NCBI RefSeq assembly: GCF_020097155.1
Contig: NZ_CP083691.1
Coordinates: forward strand, 682,001-746,000
DNA length: 64,000 bases
Direction of reading: 5' to 3'
From: Micrococcus porci
GTDB taxonomy: Bacteria; Actinomycetota; Actinomycetes; Actinomycetales; Micrococcaceae
The translations under genes were made by a program, and so were the position numbers. This document shows, piece after piece, positions 8,529 through 16,356 of this stretch (the stretch's first letter is position 1; every line of letters starts with the position of its first letter). The notes below the pieces were generated by a model that worked only from the letters and a program-made list of their open reading frames with translations, ran no database searches and was not told the DNA's origin.

Positions 8529-8936
8529 TCAGTTGGTGGGGGTGAAGGCCTGATCGACCGCGTAAGTGTCCTCGTACATCTGGTACCCGGTGATCTGACC
8601 GTCCTGAACTGTGAAGTGGAGGGCGAAGTCGTTGGAGAAGCTCTTGCCGGTGGCCAGGACGGGGAACTCGTTGTGGCCGAGTGCGACGGCATGGTCGCCG
8701 TCGACGACGATCTGGTGGATCGTGTATTCGGTGGCGGGTCCGAGGGCGGCGAATGCGGGGAAGAACGTGTCGAGTTCGTCGCGGGTGTGGCGAGTGCCGG
8801 CCCACGGGACGGCGGGGCTCCCGTGCACGGTGAAGTTGATGGTGGGTGCGAACAGGTTCTTGACCGTGTCGAGGTCGCCGGCACCGAAGGCCGAGAAGAA
8901 GTCTTCGACGGTCTGCTGGGTGGTGCGGGTGCTCAT
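8529..8936 (-). CDS. Nuclear transport factor 2-like (SnoaL-type) protein
   Basis: 135 residues with the compact cone-fold pattern of this superfamily: TVEDFFSAFGAGDLDTVKNLFAP at the start, a WAGTRHTRDELDTFF loop and ending in antiparallel strands (FALHFTVQDGQITGYQMYEDT). Such proteins are small cyclases, isomerases or binding proteins. The gene overlaps the start of the oxidoreductase stop by an ATGA-type junction (8933-8936), so the two are co-translated. Confidence 0.82.
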   Translation of the reverse strand: MSTRTTQQTVEDFFSAFGAGDLDTVKNLFAPTINFTVHGSPAVPWAGTRHTRDELDTFFPAFAALGPATEYTIHQIVVDGDHAVALGHNEFPVLATGKSFSNDFALHFTVQDGQITGYQMYEDTYAVDQAFTPTN

Positions 8937-9907
8937 GCGTTGTCTCCTTGGATGTGGATGATGGTCTTGCCTGGGGTCTTGTTGGTCTCGACGTGCAGTA
9001 GCGCGTCGCCGAGGTCACTCAGCGGGTAGCCAGCGCCGACCTGGACGGTGAGCCGCCCTCGCGCGGCCTGCTCGATGAGCAGTTCCAGGGCGTGATGGTC
9101 AGGCTCGACGAGCATCCGGCGCAGTCGTGGATCTCGTTGGGCCAAGTCGTCGTGGGCATAGGGGTGGAGTGCGACCACGACGCCATCAGGCGAGGCCATG
9201 GCCAAGGACCGTGGTGTCGTGTCACCGCCGACTGTGTCGAGGACGACGTCGAAACAACCAGCGAACCTCTGCCAGTCCACGGTCGCGCGATCAACGACAT
9301 GTCGCGTCCCGAGCACCTCGACCAACGTCCTACCGCGATCACTGGTCACTGCCGTCACCTGCGCACCGAGGTTCACGGCGAGCTGACAGGCCAGGGACCC
9401 GACCCCGCCGGATGCGGCATGGACGAGGACGGTTTGCCCCGACTGCAGGTGCGCCGTGTCCACCAGTGCTTGATAGGCGGTCAGGCCGGCGAGCGGGAGT
9501 CCGGCCCAGCGCCCCCATGCGCCTGCAGACAGGTCTTCTGTGCCTGTTGGGATCCGTGCAAGGTGGCGGGCAGGGACAGCGGAGTACTGGGCGAACGCCG
9601 CGGCTGGTGCGGGGAAACGAGGCATGCCGGTCACCGCATCACCGACGTCGAGCGCCGTGACTCCGCGTCCAAGCTTCACCACGATGCCAGACATGTCGTA
9701 GCCGCCCACGAACGGGACTGTCTGCCCTGTGACGAACATGCCCCTGCGCCAAGTCATGACGTCAGTGGGGTTGACCGAGGACGCCATGACTCGGACCAGA
9801 ACCTCGCCCGGTCCGGGTTCTGGAACCGGACATTGACGCAACTCAGGCCGCCCGCCGGGCGCCGGGATAATCGCGGCAAGCATGGTGCGCGGAAGTGACG
9901 GGTGCAT
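8933..9907 (-). CDS. Zinc-type alcohol dehydrogenase / quinone oxidoreductase (MDR family)
   Basis: 324 residues. The N-terminal GroES-like domain includes GEVLVRVMASSVNPTDVMTW and the Rossmann domain carries VLVHAASGGVGSLACQLA. There is no structural-zinc Cys cluster, so it belongs with NADPH quinone reductase-like MDR proteins. It forms an operon with the downstream NTF2-like gene and is divergent from a GlxA-type regulator, which probably controls it. Start ATG 9907; an in-frame ATG at 9883 is the alternative. Confidence 0.85.
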   Translation of the reverse strand: MHPSLPRTMLAAIIPAPGGRPELRQCPVPEPGPGEVLVRVMASSVNPTDVMTWRRGMFVTGQTVPFVGGYDMSGIVVKLGRGVTALDVGDAVTGMPRFPAPAAAFAQYSAVPARHLARIPTGTEDLSAGAWGRWAGLPLAGLTAYQALVDTAHLQSGQTVLVHAASGGVGSLACQLAVNLGAQVTAVTSDRGRTLVEVLGTRHVVDRATVDWQRFAGCFDVVLDTVGGDTTPRSLAMASPDGVVVALHPYAHDDLAQRDPRLRRMLVEPDHHALELLIEQAARGRLTVQVGAGYPLSDLGDALLHVETNKTPGKTIIHIQGDNA

Positions 9908-9978
9908 GACCACCAGCCTGTCGGTGGACGCCCCCACAGACGAGTGGCGTGAACGACACATTGTGCAAGGATCACGTC

Positions 9979-10980
9979 ATGCGTCATGTGGTCACGATCG
10001 CCTGCCCTGGCACCGCGCTGTTCGACGTGGGGATCCCGTCACGAGTATTCGGCGCGGCCCGCACCGCAAACGATGAGCCGGCGTACGACGTCACGATCGC
10101 GTCACCGACTGGCGCCGGACCGCTCCTGACCAAGGACGGCGTGTCGGTCGACCTGCCAGGTGTGGACCAGATCAAGGAGACTGACACTGTCGTGGTCGCC
10201 TCGAGCGACGCACTGCTCGACCCGCTGGTCCGTCGCGACATGGCATCCGCGCTGGCCCCCTTCCTGCTACAGGGGCAAGCCGTGCGACCTGGCGTCCGTG
10301 TCGCTGCGGTCTGTTCGGGAGCGTTCCTTCTGGGGGAGCTGGGCCTGCTTGACCATCGCACGGCCACGACCCACTGGCGACTGGCTGACCAGCTCGCCAA
10401 GCTGTTCCCTTCCACCCATCTGCAAACGGAGTCGCTCTACATCGAGGACGACGGAGTTTTGACCTCGGGTGGAGTGGCTGCGGGTATAGACCTGTGCCTA
10501 CACATGATCCGACAGGACTACGGAGTCCGGATCGCCAACGACGTCGCCCGCAGTTGTGTGGTGGCGCCCTTCAGAGAGGGCGGGCAGGCACAGTATGTCC
10601 AAACACCAGTGCCCCGCTCTGCGGACCCCTCGATGAACGACTTGGTCCACTGGTTGCTGGAGACACTCGACCAGCGCCACACGCTGGAAGACATCGCCCA
10701 CCGGGGGCACATGAGCACCCGCACCTTTGAACGGCGCTTTCGCCGAGAGCACGGCACAAGCCCCGGACAGTGGCTGACAGCTGCACGTATCCAGCGAGCC
10801 AAAGAACTGCTCGAGTCCACAGACCTGCCCGTCGAGCGCATCGCCGAGCTGGTGGGCCTCGGCACGGCCAGCAACCTACGAACCCACTTCACCCGCTGCG
10901 TCGGACGAACGCCCCAGGCTTATCGCCGCTCCTTCACCGCGGGCAGCAATTCGACCAACGTCTCCGGTCAGTACAGTTAG
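9979..10980 (+). CDS. GlxA-family transcriptional regulator (DJ-1/PfpI domain plus AraC HTH)
   Basis: 333 residues. The N-terminal DJ-1/PfpI-like domain (VTIACPGTALFDVGIPSRVFG; VAAVCSGAFLLGELGLLD, with the nucleophile-elbow Cys) is followed by a C-terminal AraC double HTH (LEDIAHRGHMSTRTFERRFRREHG, ERIAELVGLGTASNLRTHF). ATG 9979 follows AAGGA. It is divergent from the oxidoreductase gene, its likely target. The last residues, NVSGQYS and stop, are encoded by the IS481-type terminal repeat, so the natural C-terminus has been replaced or trimmed. Confidence 0.87.
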   Translation: MRHVVTIACPGTALFDVGIPSRVFGAARTANDEPAYDVTIASPTGAGPLLTKDGVSVDLPGVDQIKETDTVVVASSDALLDPLVRRDMASALAPFLLQGQAVRPGVRVAAVCSGAFLLGELGLLDHRTATTHWRLADQLAKLFPSTHLQTESLYIEDDGVLTSGGVAAGIDLCLHMIRQDYGVRIANDVARSCVVAPFREGGQAQYVQTPVPRSADPSMNDLVHWLLETLDQRHTLEDIAHRGHMSTRTFERRFRREHGTSPGQWLTAARIQRAKELLESTDLPVERIAELVGLGTASNLRTHFTRCVGRTPQAYRRSFTAGSNSTNVSGQYS

Positions 10981-11030
10981 AGGCTCGTAAGTGCCGTCCC
11001 GGCGGGCGCCGGCACGGGGTTCTCATGATG

Positions 11031-11987
11031 TTAGACGTCCTCGAACTCGACCGGAGGGACCAGCCTGATCTCGCCGTGCACACGACGATGGTTGAACCAG
11101 TCGATGTACTCCGCGACCGCGATCTCCAGGTCCTCGATGGACTTGAATGGCCCCTTGTTCCGGATCAGCTCCGCCTTGAACAGCGAGTTGAACGCCTCCG
11201 CGAGGGCATTGTCATACGAGTCCCCCGTCGAGCCGACTGAGGCGACTGCGCCGGCCTGGGCGAGCCGCTGGGTGTATCGCACGGCGACGTACTGGAGTCC
11301 TTTATCGCTGTGATGCCGTAGCCCGGCCACGTCTTGGCCTGCACGCTGACGCGTCCAGAACGCCATCTCCAACGCGTCCAGGGCCAGGTCCGTGCGCAGC
11401 GACTTCGACAGCTGCCAGCCCAGCACCCGTCGGGAGAACACGTCGATGATGAACGCGGCGTACACCCATCCGCTGAAAGTGCGGCAGTAGGTGATGTCAG
11501 CGACCCACAGCTGGTTCGGAGCCGCCGCGGTGAAGTCTCGCTGGACCAGGTCTTGACGCTCATCCGGGCCGCGGCCTGGGACCGTGGTCCTCGGTCCCTT
11601 CGCGCGGCTGATCCCGCGCAGGCCTGCGGCTCGCATGAGCCGCTCCACCGTGCACCTGGCCACCTGCAGGCCCTCCCTCCGCAGTTGCGCGTGGACCTTC
11701 CGGGCCCCGTAGACCCCGTAGTTGGCCTCATGCACCCGCCGGATTTCCACGAGCACCTGCACATCGCGCAGGCTGCGCACTGAAGGAGGGCGCGTCTTGG
11801 CCGCGTAGTACGTGCTCGGTGCGATCTGTGTGCCTGCCGCGGACAGCGTGGCGCAGATCGGCTCGACACCGAACTCGTGCTTGTGTTCGTCGATGTAGTC
11901 CACGATCAGCGCTGTGGGCGTCTCGAGCATCCGCCGCGAAGAAAGCCGACGCCGAGCGCAGGATCGCGTTCGCCCGCCGTAGTTCAC
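11031..11987 (-). CDS. IS3-family transposase OrfB
   Basis: The frame carries HTH_21 (YGVYGARKVHAQLRREGLQVARCTVERLM) and the integrase core with LWVADITYCRTF, HHSDKGLQYV and YDNALAEAFNSLFKAELI giving the DDE triad. The first 20 or so residues read out of frame with OrfA, so the real product is expected as an OrfAB frameshift fusion. It is a different IS3 type from the 3425-4774 element. Confidence 0.87.
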   Translation of the reverse strand: MNYGGRTRSCARRRLSSRRMLETPTALIVDYIDEHKHEFGVEPICATLSAAGTQIAPSTYYAAKTRPPSVRSLRDVQVLVEIRRVHEANYGVYGARKVHAQLRREGLQVARCTVERLMRAAGLRGISRAKGPRTTVPGRGPDERQDLVQRDFTAAAPNQLWVADITYCRTFSGWVYAAFIIDVFSRRVLGWQLSKSLRTDLALDALEMAFWTRQRAGQDVAGLRHHSDKGLQYVAVRYTQRLAQAGAVASVGSTGDSYDNALAEAFNSLFKAELIRNKGPFKSIEDLEIAVAEYIDWFNHRRVHGEIRLVPPVEFEDV

Positions 11988-12234
11988 GGTTCTCCTTCTC
12001 CAGCTCGGCCACCCGGGCGGCTTCGCTGGTCGTGATTCCGGGGCGGTGGCCGTGGTCGATCTCGGCTTGGCGGACCCAGTTGCGCAGCGTCTCGGGATTG
12101 ATCCCGAGCTGTTCTCCTACGCGGCGGAATGCTCCGGTCCTCGTGGCGGGGTTTTGACGGGCTTCCAGCGTCATCCGCGTGGCGCGTTCGCGGAGCTCGT
12201 CGGGGTACTTCCGTGGTGCGGGCATGCTCTGCAT
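11728..12234 (-). CDS. IS3-family transposase OrfA
   Basis: It starts MQSMPAPRKYPDELRERATRM, has an HTH (GINPETLRNWVRQAEID) and a coiled coil (RVAELEKENRELRRANAILRSASAFFAA). After about residue 105 the frame remains open through OrfB territory, so the listed C-terminal third is probably not a natural product; frameshifting near 11920 is expected. Confidence 0.82.
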   Translation of the reverse strand: MQSMPAPRKYPDELRERATRMTLEARQNPATRTGAFRRVGEQLGINPETLRNWVRQAEIDHGHRPGITTSEAARVAELEKENRELRRANAILRSASAFFAADARDAHSADRGLHRRTQARVRCRADLRHAVRGRHTDRTEHVLRGQDAPSFSAQPARCAGARGNPAGA

Positions 12235-12304
12235 CTTTCCGTTGGATCAGAGCCTCCACCAGACCCGGAGCGATTCAGGATGCGCATCTCGGTGTATCGG
12301 TCAT

Positions 12305-12664
12305 TCAGAGCGCGAACGAGAGAATCAGGACTGCGATGGAGAGTGCGAGCATGCCGAGGCAGTTGAGCCAAAACGCCTGCCCTGTGAAGCGGGTTCGGAT
12401 ATGGGCGGCGGCGGCGCTGAGGAAGTAGACGATCACGCCGGTGTTGGCGGCAAGAGCGATGCCTGGAATCCAGATCCCCGCAATGAGCCCGATCACGGCG
12501 AGCGTCTTGATGACGATGAGAGTCCACCACCATTCGCGGGGGAAGCCCACGCCGTTCAAACAGTCGCGGATGAATCTCGGTGGGCGCAGAGACATCGCCG
12601 CGTCGCTGAACAAGGCGAGGGCGAGAACGGCCGGAGGCCACCACATGTCCGGGGTCAGGGGCAT
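12305..12664 (-). CDS. DoxX-like small membrane protein
   Basis: 119 residues with four predicted membrane segments, including WWPPAVLALALFSDAAM, WWTLIVIKTLAVIGLIAGIW and a last hydrophobic stretch at the C-terminus. The FPREWWWTLIVIKTLA pattern is like DoxX-family proteins. The function is not clear. It lies 5 bp after a TetR gene on the same strand and is probably its regulatory target. Confidence 0.65.
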   Translation of the reverse strand: MPLTPDMWWPPAVLALALFSDAAMSLRPPRFIRDCLNGVGFPREWWWTLIVIKTLAVIGLIAGIWIPGIALAANTGVIVYFLSAAAAHIRTRFTGQAFWLNCLGMLALSIAVLILSFAL

Positions 12665-12668
12665 TGAG

Positions 12669-13268
12669 TCACTCCTTACAGATGCTGATCGCCGCGAACG
12701 ATGTGCGGAGGCCGTTTGTGATGGCGGACGGATCGACCAGGCCTCGTGCAGACCAGGTGAAGAGTGTGCCGACGTAGGCGGCGTACAGTGCCTGCGCCTT
12801 AGCTGGCGCGTCAGCCGCTGGGGTGCACCCCTGCTTGGTTATCGCGGTGGCGAACTCTTCGACGAGTCGGGCGTGCAGCTCGGTGAACAATGACGAGGAA
12901 TGAGTTCCGGAAACCAGAATCGACGCGTACGACCGCGCCAACTCGGGGCTGCCCGTGAACATCGCCACGAACGGCTGCACTAGAACGCCCAGGCGCTTTA
13001 CGCAGGTGTCAGGGGCGTCGCCGGTCGACTGAGGGGTTGCGCCGGCTCGCTGGGCATGCTCGTCCGCCACCATCGTGTCGAACACCTGCACCAGCAGCGC
13101 GTTCTTGTCACCGACGGCCATCACCGTCCCGGCACTGACGCCAGCTGCCTCAGCGATGTCTCGCACCGTTGTGGCGGCGAACCCTCGCTTCCGGAACAAC
13201 CGGCTCGCCGCTTCCAGGACGCGAAGCTGCGTTGCTTGCTTGAGCTGCTGACGCACTGAGACCGTCAT
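12669..13268 (-). CDS. TetR/AcrR-family transcriptional regulator
   Basis: 199 residues. HTH: ATQLRVLEAASRLFRKRGFAATTVRDIAEAAGVSAGTV. The recognition helix ends VMAVGDKNALLV rather than the usual Y.HF.SKEAL. ATG 13268 has GAAGGGC at good spacing; a GTG at 13295 is an in-frame alternative. A short dyad sits upstream. Likely co-transcribed with the DoxX-like gene. Confidence 0.82.
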   Translation of the reverse strand: MTVSVRQQLKQATQLRVLEAASRLFRKRGFAATTVRDIAEAAGVSAGTVMAVGDKNALLVQVFDTMVADEHAQRAGATPQSTGDAPDTCVKRLGVLVQPFVAMFTGSPELARSYASILVSGTHSSSLFTELHARLVEEFATAITKQGCTPAADAPAKAQALYAAYVGTLFTWSARGLVDPSAITNGLRTSFAAISICKE

Positions 13269-13292
13269 CCGTCGCCCTTCGATAAACGCGTT

Positions 13293-13312
13293 CACTGAAC
13301 GTGTTCACGATA
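13293..13312. promoter_or_regulatory. Candidate TetR operator
   Basis: The stretch contains TGAACGTGTTCA, with inverted TGAAC/GTTCA half-sites, just upstream of the TetR gene. The position fits autoregulation; the assignment is inference. Confidence 0.4.
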
Positions 13313-13359
13313 GCACGATGCTCGGCGCAGCCCAGGCGCACGACGTCACTGCGCGAGCG

Positions 13360-13755
13360 TCAACAACCTCCCGACCAGCAACAGATGGGCCAGGCCACCG
13401 CCCTGGAGGTGATCGAACCACGTTCGGCCACCAGCTCGGGGAGCTGTTCGATGAACATCCCGCGCGGACAGTCCGGGTCCGGGCACCGCCAGGTGCGCTG
13501 GCGCCACCGCAGAAGCATCGGAACGGCCCCGGGCACATCATGCAGCCAACGGTCACGACGGCCCCGACTCGGGGCCACGACCCCGCAGTCCGGGCAGCCC
13601 ACCAGCTGCCAGGACGTGGACACGGTCCCGGTCATCAGATCCATGCCCCGTTCGACGGCCTCGACGTGGACGCTCTCCAGGCCCAACAACGCATCGTAGC
13701 GAGAACAGGCATCAGTAGTGGCGGGCGGGCTCACGCACCCCGTAGCGTTAGTCAA
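13360..13755 (-). pseudogene. ISL3-family transposase, N-terminal fragment
   Basis: The frame shows the ISL3 N-terminal zinc-binding region: LVGCPDCGVVAPSRGR, then WRQRTWRCPDPDCPRGMFIEQLP. The catalytic DDE domain is absent, since the frame ends in unrelated sequence after AVAWPIC. A left terminal repeat is not resolved. This is a decayed remnant. Confidence 0.8.
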
Positions 13756-13992
13756 CGTCGAGGTCCTCTGGGTGGATCAGCATGCTTGGTCGCTACTGAT
13801 CTTCGGGGACCTCGACGCCTGCCCCATCAACTCACCCGGCGAGCCTCACTCCCCACCCAATGACCGAAGAGCCCGTAAACCACCTGGTGGTCAGTCGGGA
13901 TGGGCACCGTCTCGAGAGTAGATACACGCCCAGGTCTTCAGAGACCAGGGCCGAGGCGGCATACCACTCCTTGGCCTGGTGAATGACCCGCG
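13756..13992. other. Gene-free gap after the ISL3 remnant
   Basis: No gene or clear RNA is seen. Part of it is probably the 5' flank of the ISL3 element. Confidence 0.4.
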
Positions 13993-14580
13993 CTACTTGT
14001 CGACCACCGCGGATTCCGAACCGGAGCTTAGGACGAGCTGGGCCATGGCGTACTCGTCGACAGAGCCACCATCACGGATCAGGGACGTCCTGCGCAGGCC
14101 CTCGACGACGAACCCACACTGCAGGTACAGCTGCACCGCACGCAGGTTGTCAACCATTACGGTCAGTTCCACCCGCCGCAGTCGACGTCGCCGGCACTCG
14201 TCCAGGGCAGCTTTCAGCAAACGGCGCCCCACCCCCTGACCGGTGCAGGCGGCATCGACTCCCAGAACCAGGTGCCCGACGTGGGCGGCCCGCCGGTACG
14301 GAGCCACCTCCACCGAGACCCATCCCACTGGCCCCACATGTTGTCTGGGCAGGCTGGCTATCAGGTCAAAGCTGCCCGCCGAGCTCTGGGCGGCCAACCG
14401 CCCTCGTATCTCCTCCACGGAAGAAGGACGTTCTCCCGGTTCCAAAAGCATGAAGCTCGACTGCCGGTCCAGACGATGCTGCAACGACAGCAGGGCCGCA
14501 CCGTCCTCCGGGACGGCCTGGCTGATGACGAGGTGCGCCTCTGCAGACAACGGCCCAGTGGATGGTGTGGGTTCAAGCAT
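13993..14580 (-). CDS. GNAT-family N-acetyltransferase
   Basis: 195 residues with the GNAT core: VGHLVLGVDAACTGQGVGRRLLKAALDECRRR contains the acetyl-CoA pyrophosphate-binding loop (Q/R-x-x-G-x-G/A as TGQGVGRRLL), then RAVQLYLQCGFVVEGLRRTSL. The pattern resembles RimI/PhnO-like acetyltransferases. The acceptor substrate is unknown. It starts at ATG 14580 and stands alone. Confidence 0.85.
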   Translation of the reverse strand: MLEPTPSTGPLSAEAHLVISQAVPEDGAALLSLQHRLDRQSSFMLLEPGERPSSVEEIRGRLAAQSSAGSFDLIASLPRQHVGPVGWVSVEVAPYRRAAHVGHLVLGVDAACTGQGVGRRLLKAALDECRRRRLRRVELTVMVDNLRAVQLYLQCGFVVEGLRRTSLIRDGGSVDEYAMAQLVLSSGSESAVVDK

Positions 14581-14760
14581 GGCCTAACCTACCTCGTCAT
14601 ATCGCAGACCAGGCCTTGACGAAGCCGTCAAGATTCGTGCGGAGCGTTCCAGGGCCCATGAGTTCTTGCACGACACTTCCGCGGTCTTGACCTGACTACC
14701 GCAGCACCGGTCTCGTGTCACGACTGTCTAATTGAATAACCATCATATCCCAGGCTGCAC
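14581..14760. other. Short non-coding gap
   Basis: No gene. An AT-rich stretch at 14729-14748 precedes the IS481-type end that begins at 14761. Confidence 0.4.
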
Positions 14761-14787
14761 CTAGTTGTACTGACCGGGGGCGCTCAA
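14761..14787 (+). repeat. Solo IS481-type terminal repeat
   Basis: CTAGTTGTACTGACCGGGGG has the same orientation as the 7481 end. It supplies the C-terminal residues PGQYN and the stop codon of the RCC1-like gene. No facing partner end is visible nearby. Confidence 0.65.
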
Positions 14788-15612
14788 CGCCCAGTGACAC
14801 TGCCCGTCGGCATTGTTGCCGGCGGCCAGGATGACCCCGTCGCTGCGGAGTCCGAGCGAGTGCGTCGACCCAGCCGCGATCGCCACGACATCGCGCCAGG
14901 TCTGCGTACTGCACTGCCCGTGGCCGTCGTCTCCGGCGGCCAGAACGCGTCCGTCCTGTGTCAGCCCGAGCGAGTGATAACTGCCGGCTACAACAGCCGC
15001 GACGCCCCGCCAGCGACGCGCCCCGGCCAGGCCCGCAGCGGTGTCGCCGCAGGCCAGCACGGTGCCGTCCTCCCTGACCCCCAGGGTGTGGAGGTAGCCG
15101 GCGGCGATACCCACGACATCACTCCACCCGGCTACATCGCCCTGGCCGCGCGTGTCCATCCCGGTCGCCACCACTGTCCCGTCCGACCGGAGGCCCACGG
15201 AGTGCCAGTCCCCGGCGGAGACCGCGACGATCCCGGACCAGCCCCCCACGTCACACGCCCCGTCGTCTCTGCGGCCGGCGGCCAGCACGGTGCCGTCTGC
15301 GCGCACCCCGAGGGTGCGGCGCCATCCGGCGGCGAAGCCCACCACCTGAGACCAGCCCGTGACATCGCACTGCCCGTGCGCGTTCCAGCCCACGGCCAGG
15401 ACCGTCCCGTCGGCGCGTAACCCGACCGAGTGGGAGCGGCCCGTGTTCCGCGCGGCGTGGACATTGCCGGCGGCGACGGCGACGACGTCGCTCCAGCCGG
15501 TCACGGCGCACTCGCCCGCGCCCGGCGGGCCAGCTGCCAGGACGCGACCGCCATCGACGACGACCAGCGAGTGCCGCCGGCCGGCCGCGAGGGGGACCCG
15601 CTGGAGGCTCAC
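14761..15612 (-). CDS. RCC1-repeat beta-propeller protein
   Basis: About 283 residues made almost entirely of tandem repeats of about 38 residues with the RCC1 pattern: GWSDVVAVAAGNVH, HSVGLRADGTVLAVGWNAHGQCDV and so on, six to seven blades. Such propellers bind proteins or ligands; the bacterial function is unknown. GTG 15612 overlaps the SUMF1 stop (GTGA), so both genes are translationally coupled. The last residues derive from an IS481-type end, so the C-terminus is likely not native. No signal peptide is visible. Confidence 0.8.
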   Translation of the reverse strand: MSLQRVPLAAGRRHSLVVVDGGRVLAAGPPGAGECAVTGWSDVVAVAAGNVHAARNTGRSHSVGLRADGTVLAVGWNAHGQCDVTGWSQVVGFAAGWRRTLGVRADGTVLAAGRRDDGACDVGGWSGIVAVSAGDWHSVGLRSDGTVVATGMDTRGQGDVAGWSDVVGIAAGYLHTLGVREDGTVLACGDTAAGLAGARRWRGVAAVVAGSYHSLGLTQDGRVLAAGDDGHGQCSTQTWRDVVAIAAGSTHSLGLRSDGVILAAGNNADGQCHWALSAPGQYN

Positions 15613-16331
15613 CGTGCGATCTCCCAAAGGGGTGTCCACCCCACGGGAAGCGGCCCGCGGATGGCGGCTCGTTGCCTGTCTGCCTCATGGGACCAGCCCT
15701 GAGCTTGCCCCGGGCTGCCGACCGGACCCCGGGCAAGGCGGAGTCCCACGTCCTCCAGGACGGCGTTCGGGGCGCTGCCCCGGCGCACTGAGGCGCGCAC
15801 GCTCCAGGGTTCATCCGCCCAGCCACCCCCGCGCAGACTGCGGTAATCGCCGTAGCGGGCGGGGTCGGCGTAGTCCCAGCACCATTCCCAGACGTTGCCG
15901 AGCATGTCGTGCAGGCCCCACGCGTTGGGCGCCTTGGAGCCCACGGGCTGGGGTGAGTCGACGTCGTCCAGGCTGGTCCAGGCGATGTCCTCTACCAACC
16001 CGTAGGTGGGTGAGGTCGTCCCGGCGCGGCAGGCGTACTCCCATTCCGCCTCGGTGGGCAGGCGGTATCCGTCGGCCGCGGTGTCCCAGTCGACCGTCCG
16101 GCCCTGCCACGTGTAGGCCTCCTGCAGTCCGGATGCACGGGAGAGCTCGTTGCAGTACGCGACGGCGTCGAACCACGTGAACGGCGCCCACGGCAGACCA
16201 GAGCCCTGGTCATGAACCGGGTGGACGGCGATCTCGAAGGCCTCCAGGGTTACCTCGCGGGTCTGCGAGCGACGGGCGTCCCGCAGTGTGATGACCCCCG
16301 CGGGGAGCGAGGCCATGACGGGGGTGTCCAT
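15609..16331 (-). CDS. SUMF1/formylglycine-generating-enzyme-like protein
   Basis: 240 residues with the FGE-sulfatase fold motifs: WFDAVAYCNELS, YRLPTEAEWEYACRAGT, GLHDMLGNVWEWCWD and SLRGGGWAD...RASVRR. Members modify Cys to formylglycine, act as sulfoxide synthases or serve as binding scaffolds. The paired active-site Cys of true FGE are not evident, so the enzymatic role is open. It is coupled to the RCC1-repeat gene. Its last ~100 codons are nearly identical to those of a second SUMF1 gene at 47953-48681, while the front part differs. Confidence 0.83.
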   Translation of the reverse strand: MDTPVMASLPAGVITLRDARRSQTREVTLEAFEIAVHPVHDQGSGLPWAPFTWFDAVAYCNELSRASGLQEAYTWQGRTVDWDTAADGYRLPTEAEWEYACRAGTTSPTYGLVEDIAWTSLDDVDSPQPVGSKAPNAWGLHDMLGNVWEWCWDYADPARYGDYRSLRGGGWADEPWSVRASVRRGSAPNAVLEDVGLRLARGPVGSPGQAQGWSHEADRQRAAIRGPLPVGWTPLWEIAR

Positions 16332-16356
16332 GACGCCAGCCTAGGCGGGGGCTGAG

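Larger units (their letters stand above)
7481..10980. mobile_element. Compound IS481-type unit carrying three passenger genes
   Basis: Matching ends lie at 7481-7508 (TAGGTGTACTGACCGGGGAC) and, inverted, at 10953-10980 (their shared core is TGTACTGACCGG, then GACGTTGGTC). No end is visible just upstream of the transposase gene start, where a normal IS481 would have its left repeat. The unit encloses the transposase, an NTF2-like protein, a medium-chain oxidoreductase and a GlxA-type regulator. The interpretation as one mobile unit is inference from the paired ends. Confidence 0.6.
10981..12277 (-). mobile_element. IS3-family element, one end trimmed
   Basis: The right inverted repeat ends ...AGACCCGGAGCGATTCA at 12277. 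At the left only its inner part remains (AGGCTC near 10981-10987), cut exactly where the IS481-type end stops at 10980. The orfA and orfB genes appear intact. A 3'-fragment of a near-identical element is found at 40141-40299. Confidence 0.75.

Noticed and set aside
15609..16331. Diversity-generating retroelement with SUMF1 as variable protein
   Set aside because: No reverse transcriptase or template repeat is present, and the C-terminal end is the conserved part rather than the variable one.
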